The translations under genes and the position numbers were made by a program. From the NCBI RefSeq assembly GCF_004769555.1, contig NZ_RQFY01000004.1, forward strand, positions 806,001-870,000: 64,000 bases of DNA, in the 5' to 3' direction. The notes beneath the pieces were generated by a model that was given only the letters and a program-made list of their open reading frames with translations, did no database searches and had not been told where the DNA came from. The first letter of the stretch is position 1. Each line of letters begins with the position of its first letter. Source of the DNA: Leptospira koniambonensis. GTDB taxonomy: Bacteria > Spirochaetota > Leptospiria > Leptospirales > Leptospiraceae. Positions 57,036 to 64,000 of this stretch are shown here, one piece after another.

Positions 57036-58067
57036 TTATTTTCCAGAGAACCCTGTTTGTATCCATTTTGCAATTTGGTCCAAAGCATTTTTGGCTTCAG
57101 GAACACTTCTGCCTAAATTAAAAAACCCATGGATCAAAGTTTCATAGGTTTTGATCTCCAGTTTTACTTTTGCTTTTTGAAGAAGGTCCGCGTATGCAAG
57201 TCCTTCGTCCTGTAGCGGATCAAACCCCGCGATCAAAATGTAAGTCTTAGGTGTATGGGAAAAATTCATTTGTTGGAAGGGTGTGACTCTCGGATCTTTC
57301 CAATCTTTTGAATTAGGCACACTATGATATTTAAAATAACGAAGTAGATCTCGAGTGAGAGCATAACCGTTTGCATATTCTTCTACACTCTTTCTTTCTT
57401 GGATTAGATCGATCCAAGGATAGATGAGTATTTGGAATTGAGGAAGAGTAAGTTTTTCTTTTTTAGCTCGAGTAGAAATGGAGATCGCTAAATTTCCACC
57501 TGCAGAGTCCCCAGCAACAGCAATCCTTTTTGGATCAATACCAATTGATTTTCCATTTTCTTTGATCCATTTATATGCAGAATATGCATCTTCCCAAGAA
57601 GAAGGATAAGTATGTTCAGGTCCCAATCTATAATCAACTGCGAGTATTGCTCTACCTGAAACTTTTGCTAAATATCTTAGAGGCAAATCATGAGATTCTA
57701 AATCTCCGATTACGAATCCTCCCCCGTGAAAATAAAGTAAACAAGGTTCTAAGTCTTTAGTTACATTAGAAGAATATAATCTAACTTTGATCCTCGGGCC
57801 TGTTCCTGGAATGGAAAAATTTTCGACTCTGGGAATATCTTCTTTATCCAGATCGAAAGAGGCCATTATCTTTTTAACAAGTTCTCTCGCTTTAGGTGGA
57901 GGAAGATTTTCAGGTTTCGGCTTTATTCTAGCGAGAACTAACGCTGCACGGATCCTTTGGTCTAAGATCCTACCTCTTTTGATATCTTTTCCAAAAATCC
58001 TGAGAATCGGATCCGGTAAGGAAAGTAAACCTCTTGCAGCTAAGGTTTCAAACTTTTGCCAGAGCAT
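57036..58067 (-). CDS. Alpha/beta hydrolase (HSL-family esterase)
   Basis: A 343-residue carboxylesterase of the hormone-sensitive-lipase group. The oxyanion motif is LYFHGGGFVIGDL and the nucleophile elbow is GDSAGGN. The Asp and His of the triad are in AGFDPLQDEG and LIHGFFNLG. No signal peptide. Its start overlaps the end of the FMO gene by 20 nt and has AAGGA upstream, so the two are translated together. This pairing suggests that the ester made by a monooxygenase is hydrolysed here. Confidence 0.92.
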   Translation of the reverse strand: MLWQKFETLAARGLLSLPDPILRIFGKDIKRGRILDQRIRAALVLARIKPKPENLPPPKARELVKKIMASFDLDKEDIPRVENFSIPGTGPRIKVRLYSSNVTKDLEPCLLYFHGGGFVIGDLESHDLPLRYLAKVSGRAILAVDYRLGPEHTYPSSWEDAYSAYKWIKENGKSIGIDPKRIAVAGDSAGGNLAISISTRAKKEKLTLPQFQILIYPWIDLIQERKSVEEYANGYALTRDLLRYFKYHSVPNSKDWKDPRVTPFQQMNFSHTPKTYILIAGFDPLQDEGLAYADLLQKAKVKLEIKTYETLIHGFFNLGRSVPEAKNALDQIAKWIQTGFSGK

Positions 58068-59484
58068 TCTTTTTCCTTGGTTCTGATTTTCCGTTAGAAG
58101 AACTTTGTTTTCCAGTTTGTTTATATTTTGCTTTGGATGGAACAGGTAATGTTTGTAGACTTTTAGAAGCTCTTTTCTTCCCAGCTTTTAATTCCTTCTG
58201 CATATAATATAAAAAGTCTTCGTAGTCCACTTGCATTGTATGTCTTGCAGAAGTTACATATCTCTTCTTCATTTTCTTTTCGTAATCTTGGATCTGGGTT
58301 TGCATTTCTGGAATTGTAGGCAGACTATAATTTCCAGTTAGATATTCAGCTAACCATTTTCCTTGGAATTCTGCAAGAGGCATGATTGCACCTAAAGGTT
58401 GGTACAATCCTACAAAGAATAAATTATTCAGATCCGGTTTGAAAGTTCTATGAAATAAAGGAAGATGATTTTCTGGCGCTGAGATAAACTCGGGTTTGAA
58501 GAATGGAAACTTCACATTATATCCAGTGCAATAGATGATCGCGTCGATTTCCTCTTCGGAGCCATCTGCAAACTTTACCTTGTTTCCATTATATTCTTGG
58601 ATCACAGGTTTGTATTTGATATCACCTCTTCCAAGTCTGACTAAAATATCTTGAGAGATAGTTGGATGGGCTTCTCCTGGTTTGTGATCTGGTTTAGGAA
58701 GACCAAAGTCCTCCATCTTACCAACTCCGATCTTTAACATTGTTCCAAACAAAAGTTGTTTTAACCAGAAAGGTGTTCCAGGAGGAAGTAATTCAGTTTG
58801 TTTGTCTAAAGGTTTTCCAAAAAGATAATTTGGAATTACCCAAGCTCCTCTTCTGGAACTTAAGAAAACTTTTTTTGCAACTCCAGGGCGGCTTAACTCC
58901 ACAGAAATATCCATGGCGCTGTTTCCCATACCGAGTACTACAACTCTTTTGCCAGCTAATTGGATTGGATGTTCAGGATCTACATAGTCGTGAGAATGTA
59001 TTATCTTTCCATTAAATTTACCTGGAAAATCAGGTTCAGGCCAGCGTGGAGACCAATGGTGCCCATTAGCAACAATGACTGCATCGTAAAATATTTTTTC
59101 TCCCTTCTCGCTAGTAACTAAATAAGTTCCGTCGTCTTGGGGTTCAATTTTTGAAACGCCGTTCTTGAATTTCATATTTTTGCGAAGACCAAAATGCTCT
59201 ACATAATCTACGAAATATTTTTGTATAGGTTCATGGTTTGGATAATCCGCATACCAATCAGGCATAGGATAATCCCTGTATTCCATTCTATCTCGATGAG
59301 TATTTATATGTAATGATTTATAAATATTACTTATACCGTTGTCGTTTTTAAATCTCCAGTTACCTCCTACATCGCTTCCTTTTTCGTAACAGTCGTAAGG
59401 GATTCCTTTGTCCTGCAATGATTTACAAACAGTGATTCCACTAGAGCCGGCGCCAATAACGCAGACTTTCGGCAACTCTTGCAT
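58048..59484 (-). CDS. Flavin-containing monooxygenase
   Basis: About 478 residues from ATG 59484 (GGAG seven bases upstream; the longer frame to 59688 would overlap the divergent gene). FAD-binding GAGSSG is near residues 11-16 and EKGSDVGGNWRF follows. NADPH-binding VLGMGNSAMDISVEL lies in the second half. The group B fingerprint FNGKIIHSHDY matches FxGxxxHxxxY/F of FMOs. It oxygenates a soft nucleophile or ketone-type substrate. Together with the esterase gene downstream this makes a plausible Baeyer-Villiger-type pathway (inference). Confidence 0.9.
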   Translation of the reverse strand: MQELPKVCVIGAGSSGITVCKSLQDKGIPYDCYEKGSDVGGNWRFKNDNGISNIYKSLHINTHRDRMEYRDYPMPDWYADYPNHEPIQKYFVDYVEHFGLRKNMKFKNGVSKIEPQDDGTYLVTSEKGEKIFYDAVIVANGHHWSPRWPEPDFPGKFNGKIIHSHDYVDPEHPIQLAGKRVVVLGMGNSAMDISVELSRPGVAKKVFLSSRRGAWVIPNYLFGKPLDKQTELLPPGTPFWLKQLLFGTMLKIGVGKMEDFGLPKPDHKPGEAHPTISQDILVRLGRGDIKYKPVIQEYNGNKVKFADGSEEEIDAIIYCTGYNVKFPFFKPEFISAPENHLPLFHRTFKPDLNNLFFVGLYQPLGAIMPLAEFQGKWLAEYLTGNYSLPTIPEMQTQIQDYEKKMKKRYVTSARHTMQVDYEDFLYYMQKELKAGKKRASKSLQTLPVPSKAKYKQTGKQSSSNGKSEPRKKNALAKV

Positions 59485-59603
59485 ATAGTTCTCCGATCTT
59501 TTTATGAGGTTGATAAAACGAATTAGTAGTAGAAGTTTTTCGAACGCATAGTCAAGTCCGAAAATGGATTGAGTTAATAAATCGATATGTTTAGGTCGGA
59601 CGT

Positions 59604-61307
59604 ATGAAGACAGAAGAGAAAACAAATGTTCATTTTGATTACGACTATATCGTAGTAGGTTCAGGCTTTGGCGGAAGTGTTTCCGCAATGAGATTAAGCC
59701 AAAAAGGGTATTCTGTCTTAGTAATCGAGTCCGGCAAACGATGGACTGCTAAAGAATTTCCTAAAACGAATTGGTCTGTTCACAAATATTTATGGATGCC
59801 TAGATTAGGTTTTTACGGGATCCAAAGATTGAATCTTTTAAAAGATTTTTTTCTAGTTAGTGGTGCAGGAGTGGGCGGAGGTTCTTTGGTATATGCAAAC
59901 ACACTTTACGTTCCTTCTGAAAAAACATTAAATCATCCTACATATAAAAAGATCGGTGGCAAAGATGGAATGCTTCCTTTTTATAAAGTTGCTTCCAGAA
60001 TGTTGGGAGTTGTTCAAAATCCACACTTAGATAAATCGGATGCTATTTTAAAAGAGATCGCGCAAGAAATGGGAAGAGGAGAGACTTTCTCACCAACTCC
60101 TGTTGGAGTATTCTTCGGTGAAAAACAAGGACAAACAGTAAAAGATCCTTTTTTCTTGGGTGAAGGTCCTGAAAGAACTACATGCAATCTTTGCGGAGGT
60201 TGTATGGTAGGATGTCGTTTTAATTCTAAAAACACATTAGATAAAAATTATCTATTTTTTGCGGAGAAGTTAGGGACTAAAGTCCTTCCTGAAACAAAAG
60301 TAACTGATCTAGTACCATTAAATGAATATGGAGAACCAGATCCGAATGCAAGTGGAGAATTTGGTTATCAACTTTCTACTAGGTCTACGACTGGTTGGTT
60401 CGGCTCTCCCAAAAGAAAATTTAAAGCTAAATCTGTTGTACTTTCTGCTGCAGTGATGGGAACTGTAGGTTTACTTTTGCGTTCTAGGGAAGCAGGACAT
60501 ATGAGACGTCTTTCTAATCGTTTAGGAGATGATGTTCGTACGAATAGTGAAACAGTTTTGGGAGTTACTAAGTTCGGAAAGGACGTGGATTTTTCTAGAG
60601 GAGTTGCAATCACTTCTTCTATTCATCCTGATGAACACACTCATATAGAGCCGGTTCGTTATTCAAGGGGTTCTGATTTTTTCGGGGCTCTGGCGAGTGT
60701 TCTAACTGATGGCGGAGGTTTCTTTCCTAGACCTCTTAAATATTTTTTCACAATGTTCACTCAGCCAATTTACTTTTTGAAAGCATCTTGGCCTTTCGGG
60801 TTTGCTAAAAATTCTCTCATTCTTCTCGTCATGCAGACCTTGGACAATAAGGTAAAGTTGGTTAGAACAAGAAGAATGTCCTGGCCTTTCGAAAAGTCCA
60901 TGACATCTGCTATTAGTTCAGGGGAGAAGGTACCTTCTTATATTCCAATCGCAAATCAAACAGCAAGAAAGGTCGCTAAGAAGATAGGAGGAATTCCTAG
61001 AAGTTCTTTAAATGATGTTCTTCTGAATGCTCCTATCACAGGTCATATCATGGGCGGTTGCGTGATGGGCTCGGACCCAGAAGAAGGTGTGATCGATTTT
61101 GAAAATAAGGTTTACGGTTATAAAAATCTAAGAGTTTGCGATAGCTCTATGATCCCTGTGAATCTTGGAGTAAACCCTTCCCTTTCTATAACTGCAATGA
61201 CTGAAAGAGCAATGTCAATGATCCCTCCAAAAGAAAATAAGTCTGTATCTAATTTTGAATTCGAGAAACAATTTGGGATCACATCTGTGGTCTTTCCTAA
61301 AATCTGA
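59604..61307 (+). CDS. GMC-type oxidoreductase (cholesterol-oxidase-like)
   Basis: A 567-residue FAD enzyme. It begins with YDYIVVGSGFGGSVSAMRLSQ, then the GMC segment SGAGVGGGSLVYANTLY and later CNLCGGCMVGCRFNSKNTLDKNYL, as in cholesterol/steroid oxidases and FAD-binding dehydrogenases. The C-terminal ITGHIMGGCVMGSDPEEGV and NLGVNPSLSITAMTERA complete the family pattern. The substrate, perhaps a sterol or other alcohol, cannot be told. It is divergent from the FMO gene over a 120-bp region, suggesting joint control of lipid or steroid-type oxidation. Confidence 0.88.
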   Translation: MKTEEKTNVHFDYDYIVVGSGFGGSVSAMRLSQKGYSVLVIESGKRWTAKEFPKTNWSVHKYLWMPRLGFYGIQRLNLLKDFFLVSGAGVGGGSLVYANTLYVPSEKTLNHPTYKKIGGKDGMLPFYKVASRMLGVVQNPHLDKSDAILKEIAQEMGRGETFSPTPVGVFFGEKQGQTVKDPFFLGEGPERTTCNLCGGCMVGCRFNSKNTLDKNYLFFAEKLGTKVLPETKVTDLVPLNEYGEPDPNASGEFGYQLSTRSTTGWFGSPKRKFKAKSVVLSAAVMGTVGLLLRSREAGHMRRLSNRLGDDVRTNSETVLGVTKFGKDVDFSRGVAITSSIHPDEHTHIEPVRYSRGSDFFGALASVLTDGGGFFPRPLKYFFTMFTQPIYFLKASWPFGFAKNSLILLVMQTLDNKVKLVRTRRMSWPFEKSMTSAISSGEKVPSYIPIANQTARKVAKKIGGIPRSSLNDVLLNAPITGHIMGGCVMGSDPEEGVIDFENKVYGYKNLRVCDSSMIPVNLGVNPSLSITAMTERAMSMIPPKENKSVSNFEFEKQFGITSVVFPKI

Positions 61308-61346
61308 TCCGAAAACGATAGACCTAGACTTCATGAAAGAAAATTC

Positions 61347-61376
61347 TCTCCGTATCGGGTATCACCGATCCGGAGA
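61347..61376 (+). promoter_or_regulatory. Hairpin that covers the ribosome-binding site of the CPBP gene
   Basis: TCTCCG-T-ATCGG (61347-61358) pairs with CCGAT-C-CGGAGA (61365-61376) around a GTATCA loop: 11 pairs and one mismatch. The GGAG of the ribosome-binding site (61372-61375) is in the 3' arm, seven bases before the TTG start at 61383. When folded, the site would be hidden, so translation could be controlled by temperature, an RNA or a protein. Confidence 0.6.
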
Positions 61377-61382
61377 AGGATT

Positions 61383-62321
61383 TTGGGCTTATTAAAAGAA
61401 AGTTTAAAGGATTTTTTTCAAACCAAAAAAGATTGGATCTCTTTCGGGGGAGTGTTCCTTCTATTTTTAATTTTTTGGTCTTATAATTATTCCTTTCGAT
61501 TTGCTCCACTTTTTACTCAGGCTTTAAAAGATAACCAGATCGGTTTAAGTCTATTTTACTTTTTATTCTTTGCCGCTGGTGCATTGGTTATCTATCCGAT
61601 CGTTCTCGCGTTTTATGGAAGACTAAACGAATTCAAACCTTCTATTCCTTTGATCTTAGGTTTTGTAGTAGTCCTTGCGATTGTATGTTCTGCAAGGATC
61701 AGGGACTCTGAGTTATTCAGATGGGCTGGCTCTTCTTCCATAGAAATTGCAATGCTTACTATTAACTATGTGGGAACCATTCTTGCATATATTGTATTAC
61801 CAATAGCTTGGATTATTGTACGCAAAAATTCTCCAGATCGATTTTTAGGTTTAAGTAAGTCTCCAAAGTTCGGAGAAGTATTATTCTTATTAGGATTGAT
61901 GCTTCCTATAATCGCGATCGCATCCTTCTCTCTTTCTTTTCTCTCGGTATACCCTAGATTTGCAGGAAGACTATCAGATGGTTATTTGATCTATCCTCCT
62001 GCTTTGTGGATCATTCTATTCGAAATTTCTTATGCACTAGACTTTGCAGTTTTAGAAACTTTTTTCAGAGGGTTTATGGTTTTTCCTCTGGCTTCCAGAG
62101 TGGGAAGTAAACCTGCAGTTTTGGGAATGGCATTCATGTATGGCTTATTACATTTTACAAAACCCCAATATGAAGCATTAGGTTCTTTTTTTGGTGGTTT
62201 TATACTAGGAATGATCTCTTATAGGACTAAATCAGTATATGCAGGAATTTTGATACATATAGGGGTTGCTTTGGCAATGGAACTTGCCGCTACTTTACAG
62301 TTTTTATATTTTATGGAGTAA
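61383..62321 (+). CDS. CPBP-family intramembrane metalloprotease
   Basis: A 312-residue multi-TM protein of the CAAX protease/bacteriocin-processing type (ABI family). The motifs lie in the last third: LETFFRG (canonical EExxxR, here a single Glu followed by Thr), the LLHFTKPQYEA helix with its conserved His, and the final GILIHIGVALAMEL with the second His. About eight TM helices in total. Start TTG 61383 is fixed by GGAGAAGGA upstream. The loss of the first Glu of the pair may reduce activity. It follows the GMC oxidoreductase on the same strand by 75 nt and could be co-transcribed. Confidence 0.83.
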   Translation: MGLLKESLKDFFQTKKDWISFGGVFLLFLIFWSYNYSFRFAPLFTQALKDNQIGLSLFYFLFFAAGALVIYPIVLAFYGRLNEFKPSIPLILGFVVVLAIVCSARIRDSELFRWAGSSSIEIAMLTINYVGTILAYIVLPIAWIIVRKNSPDRFLGLSKSPKFGEVLFLLGLMLPIIAIASFSLSFLSVYPRFAGRLSDGYLIYPPALWIILFEISYALDFAVLETFFRGFMVFPLASRVGSKPAVLGMAFMYGLLHFTKPQYEALGSFFGGFILGMISYRTKSVYAGILIHIGVALAMELAATLQFLYFME

Positions 62322-62361
62322 ATATTCTCCGGTTCAGGTAGAAACCGGAGAAATCGAAATT

Positions 62362-63666
62362 TCAGATACGGATCGTGTATCCTATATTATAGAAGAAAAT
62401 CACATGAACTATATGTTGCTGCTGGTAATGATCCACTAAGGCCCTTTTTACTGCAGGATCATCCGACAAAGAAGATATATAGTTAATGATCAAATCATTC
62501 TTATATCCGTAAGCTTTAGCAGGATCAATCGTTAATCCGTCATTTGAATTACTATCGGGATATGCTCCTATATTCGGAGTGTAGGTTGGATTATCGACCA
62601 GAGCAGGTGTTGCTCTATACATCATATTGGCTGCAAAGAAAAATTTTCCAAAATCAAATTGAAGTCTTGGGCTGATATCACTGATCCCTTTTTTTCGATC
62701 TGTGTTATCATTTACTTCTGCGTAACCTAAAACTAAACTAGGAGTGATCCTAAAAGTTTCTCCTTTAAAAAATTCATGAGAAACAGTTAGACGATAGTTA
62801 TGTGTTCCTTGAAAAGTCCCACCGTAATCGTTTAACATTTTATTATTAATCGAGAACTGAGGATTAAGCCATTCCCAAAAAGGAGCCTTCCATCCGATCA
62901 CCCAATATCCTCTCATTACATAAGTAGGATCGTTTTGGTTGATGAATAAAAACCCAGCGGAGAATGTACCAAGTTTGGTCTCATGATCATACATCGCTCT
63001 TGTGAATAGATAATCAAAGAGTCCGTTTTTTTCTTTCCTAGTCTTTACTTCATTTGGATCGAATTGTAAAGTTCCTGTGGCAAGAGACTTATCTAACAGA
63101 TAAGTTTGATCAGGACCACCAGGAGTGGATTGTAATCTCATATCCGTATCGGTATTACTTCTATCAACCAAAGGGTTCATAACGGTAAGCCCAAGTTTAA
63201 ATTGTTTAGGCAAACCTAGGATTTCCACACTGGTAGTTAGAAAATAAGCTTCGTAAAAATCTTTATAAGACTTTCCGTTCCTTCTTGCCTGTCTTTCTCC
63301 GAATAGATCGGAACCTTGGAAGGCTCCATCATTAGACAAAGACTGAGAAAGTAAGATAGAATGTTCCGGAAGTGAGTCCTTGGGAGAAGGAGCTTTGACC
63401 GCTCCTGTAGGAACACTTTCGTCGGAGGCAAATTCCGGAACGGTATCCGGAGCATCTTCCGAGATTTGTTTTATTTTATCCTTGCGGATTCTATATATGA
63501 CTCCGTCTGGGTCGACCACCTCTATCTCGGTTTCTGTTTCTTTTTGAACGGAAACTTTTTTGAAAATACGACCCGCATTCATTTGGATCGTAACTGCTAA
63601 AATTGATTCGAGAGGTAAGGCGAGGATCAGTAGGAGGATTGAGGAAATACCTAAAATTCTTCCCAT
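62362..63666 (-). CDS. Exported hypothetical protein, probable outer-membrane beta-barrel
   Basis: About 434 residues from ATG 63666 (GGAT upstream; a longer frame to 63708 adds 14 residues without a signal function). The signal sequence ends ESILAVT. Residues about 25-70 form a small beta module (MNAGRIFKKVSVQKET...VDPDGVIYRIRKDKIKQISE) similar to one at the end of the FecR anti-sigma protein. After a linker, residues about 120-434 alternate polar and aromatic residues (YRLTVSHEFFKG, FRITPSLVLGYAE, LQFDFGKFFFAANMMY) and end in IVHVIFFYNIGYTIRI, as in beta-barrels. The role is unknown. Confidence 0.72.
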   Translation of the reverse strand: MGRILGISSILLLILALPLESILAVTIQMNAGRIFKKVSVQKETETEIEVVDPDGVIYRIRKDKIKQISEDAPDTVPEFASDESVPTGAVKAPSPKDSLPEHSILLSQSLSNDGAFQGSDLFGERQARRNGKSYKDFYEAYFLTTSVEILGLPKQFKLGLTVMNPLVDRSNTDTDMRLQSTPGGPDQTYLLDKSLATGTLQFDPNEVKTRKEKNGLFDYLFTRAMYDHETKLGTFSAGFLFINQNDPTYVMRGYWVIGWKAPFWEWLNPQFSINNKMLNDYGGTFQGTHNYRLTVSHEFFKGETFRITPSLVLGYAEVNDNTDRKKGISDISPRLQFDFGKFFFAANMMYRATPALVDNPTYTPNIGAYPDSNSNDGLTIDPAKAYGYKNDLIINYISSLSDDPAVKRALVDHYQQQHIVHVIFFYNIGYTIRI

Positions 63667-63914
63667 ATAACCATTATCCAAAATTGGGGGAGTTTCTTCA
63701 ATACACATACATTTGTAATCATTTATTTACTAATCCCTTAATTGATGTATAACATTCTTTATTTTCAGAATTGCCATGAACTTTTTCATTTCCTAAGAGT
63801 CCCACGAAGATTTGATCCTTAAACTATTTTGTATTTTTAACTAATAGAAAATTCGGTTTTCAGCAACGTAATAAAGATCTATCTTTGGAGAAAGAGCTTC
63901 TTTCAGGCAAAAAT

Positions 63915-64000
63915 ATGATCCAACTCAATCGACCTTCTTTATTCAAAAATTCTAATTTTTATTCAGGAGAATGGAGAACCTTCTCAAAGACAATCCCAGT
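63915..64000 (+). CDS. Aldehyde dehydrogenase family, N-terminal fragment
   Basis: The first 28 codons of a gene cut by the window edge. They encode MIQLNRPSLFKNSNFYSGEW and continue RTFSKTIPV. This resembles the beginning of succinate-semialdehyde and related aldehyde dehydrogenases (LF....YINGEW....K.TFPV.NPAT). AGG lies eight bases upstream. The roughly 250-bp gap to the divergent exported-protein gene should hold both promoters; no sites are obvious there. The substrate cannot be told from this fragment. Confidence 0.65.
   Translation, partial: MIQLNRPSLFKNSNFYSGEWRTFSKTIP

Noticed and set aside
59485..59688. Longer N-terminus for the FMO (TTG at 59688)
   Set aside because: Would overlap the divergent GMC gene; the residues before MQELPKV do not fit an FMO, and GGAG precedes the ATG at 59484.
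1..64000. CRISPR array, rRNA operon, prophage or insertion sequence
   Set aside because: No spaced direct repeats, rRNA-like sequence, phage gene run or transposase was seen.

Overview
The window is a chromosomal segment of a spirochaete, almost certainly Leptospira. This is an inference from the moderate-to-low G+C, the run of lipoproteins with loose spirochaetal lipoboxes ending in Cys, a LipL45/FecR-type lipoprotein, GAF/PP2C/HD-type signalling proteins, and housekeeping genes (hisBHA, aroC, tilS, engB, rsgA, trmB) embedded among Leptospira-style hypotheticals. I cannot assign a species. No rRNA, CRISPR array, prophage or recognisable insertion sequence was seen.

Layout. 1-3.5 kb: the 3' end of a TolC-like outer-membrane factor and an RND pump. 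3.5-3.85 kb: a tRNA-Leu(CAG) whose 3' end is duplicated 264 bp away, bounding a hairpin-rich segment. 4-6 kb: hisB-hisH-hisA with overlapping stops and starts. 6-9.6 kb: a VKOR-DsbA fusion, a zinc-ribbon membrane protein and a DUF885 lipid-anchored or membrane-anchored peptidase-like protein. 9.6-14.9 kb: a minus-strand operon (histidine kinase, alkyltransferase-like protein, thiD) diverging from rsgA and a hypothetical. 15-21.4 kb: FecR, PEGA and giant TPR lipoproteins. 21.4-28.2 kb: trmB, an MBL hydrolase, a PilZ protein, a SprA-like protein, and the operon PP2C phosphatase-tilS-engB, where tilS is interrupted by a -1 shift at an A10 tract. 28.5-33.8 kb: a sigma-54 activator, a SET protein, an ABC exporter and an ACT protein. 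33.9-37 kb: tandem paralogues with degenerate HD-GYP domains. 37-40.4 kb: aroC and two complex I Fe-S subunits (nuoG-like, nuoI).

40.4-64 kb is more accessory: an orphan DUF433 protein, an XRE regulator, a large Vps62/ricin-lectin lipoprotein with three cysteine repeats, an ECF sigma/FecR-type anti-sigma pair, a TetR regulator diverging from a double-hotdog thioesterase across a very strong palindrome, a MarR regulator plus SDR that share an operator, and Tag glycosylase. It continues with an operon of choice-of-anchor lipoprotein, subtilase and a small secreted protein resembling the subtilase prodomain; a flavin monooxygenase-esterase pair opposite a GMC oxidoreductase; a CPBP protease whose ribosome-binding site is folded into a hairpin; an exported hypothetical; and the first codons of an aldehyde dehydrogenase at the right edge.

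Most distinctive are the subtilase/prodomain-like pair, the tilS frameshift, the ricin/Vps62 lipoprotein, the paired TetR and MarR operators, the tRNA-Leu 3'-end duplication, and the hairpin over the CPBP start. All identifications rest on reading motifs by eye; no database search was run.
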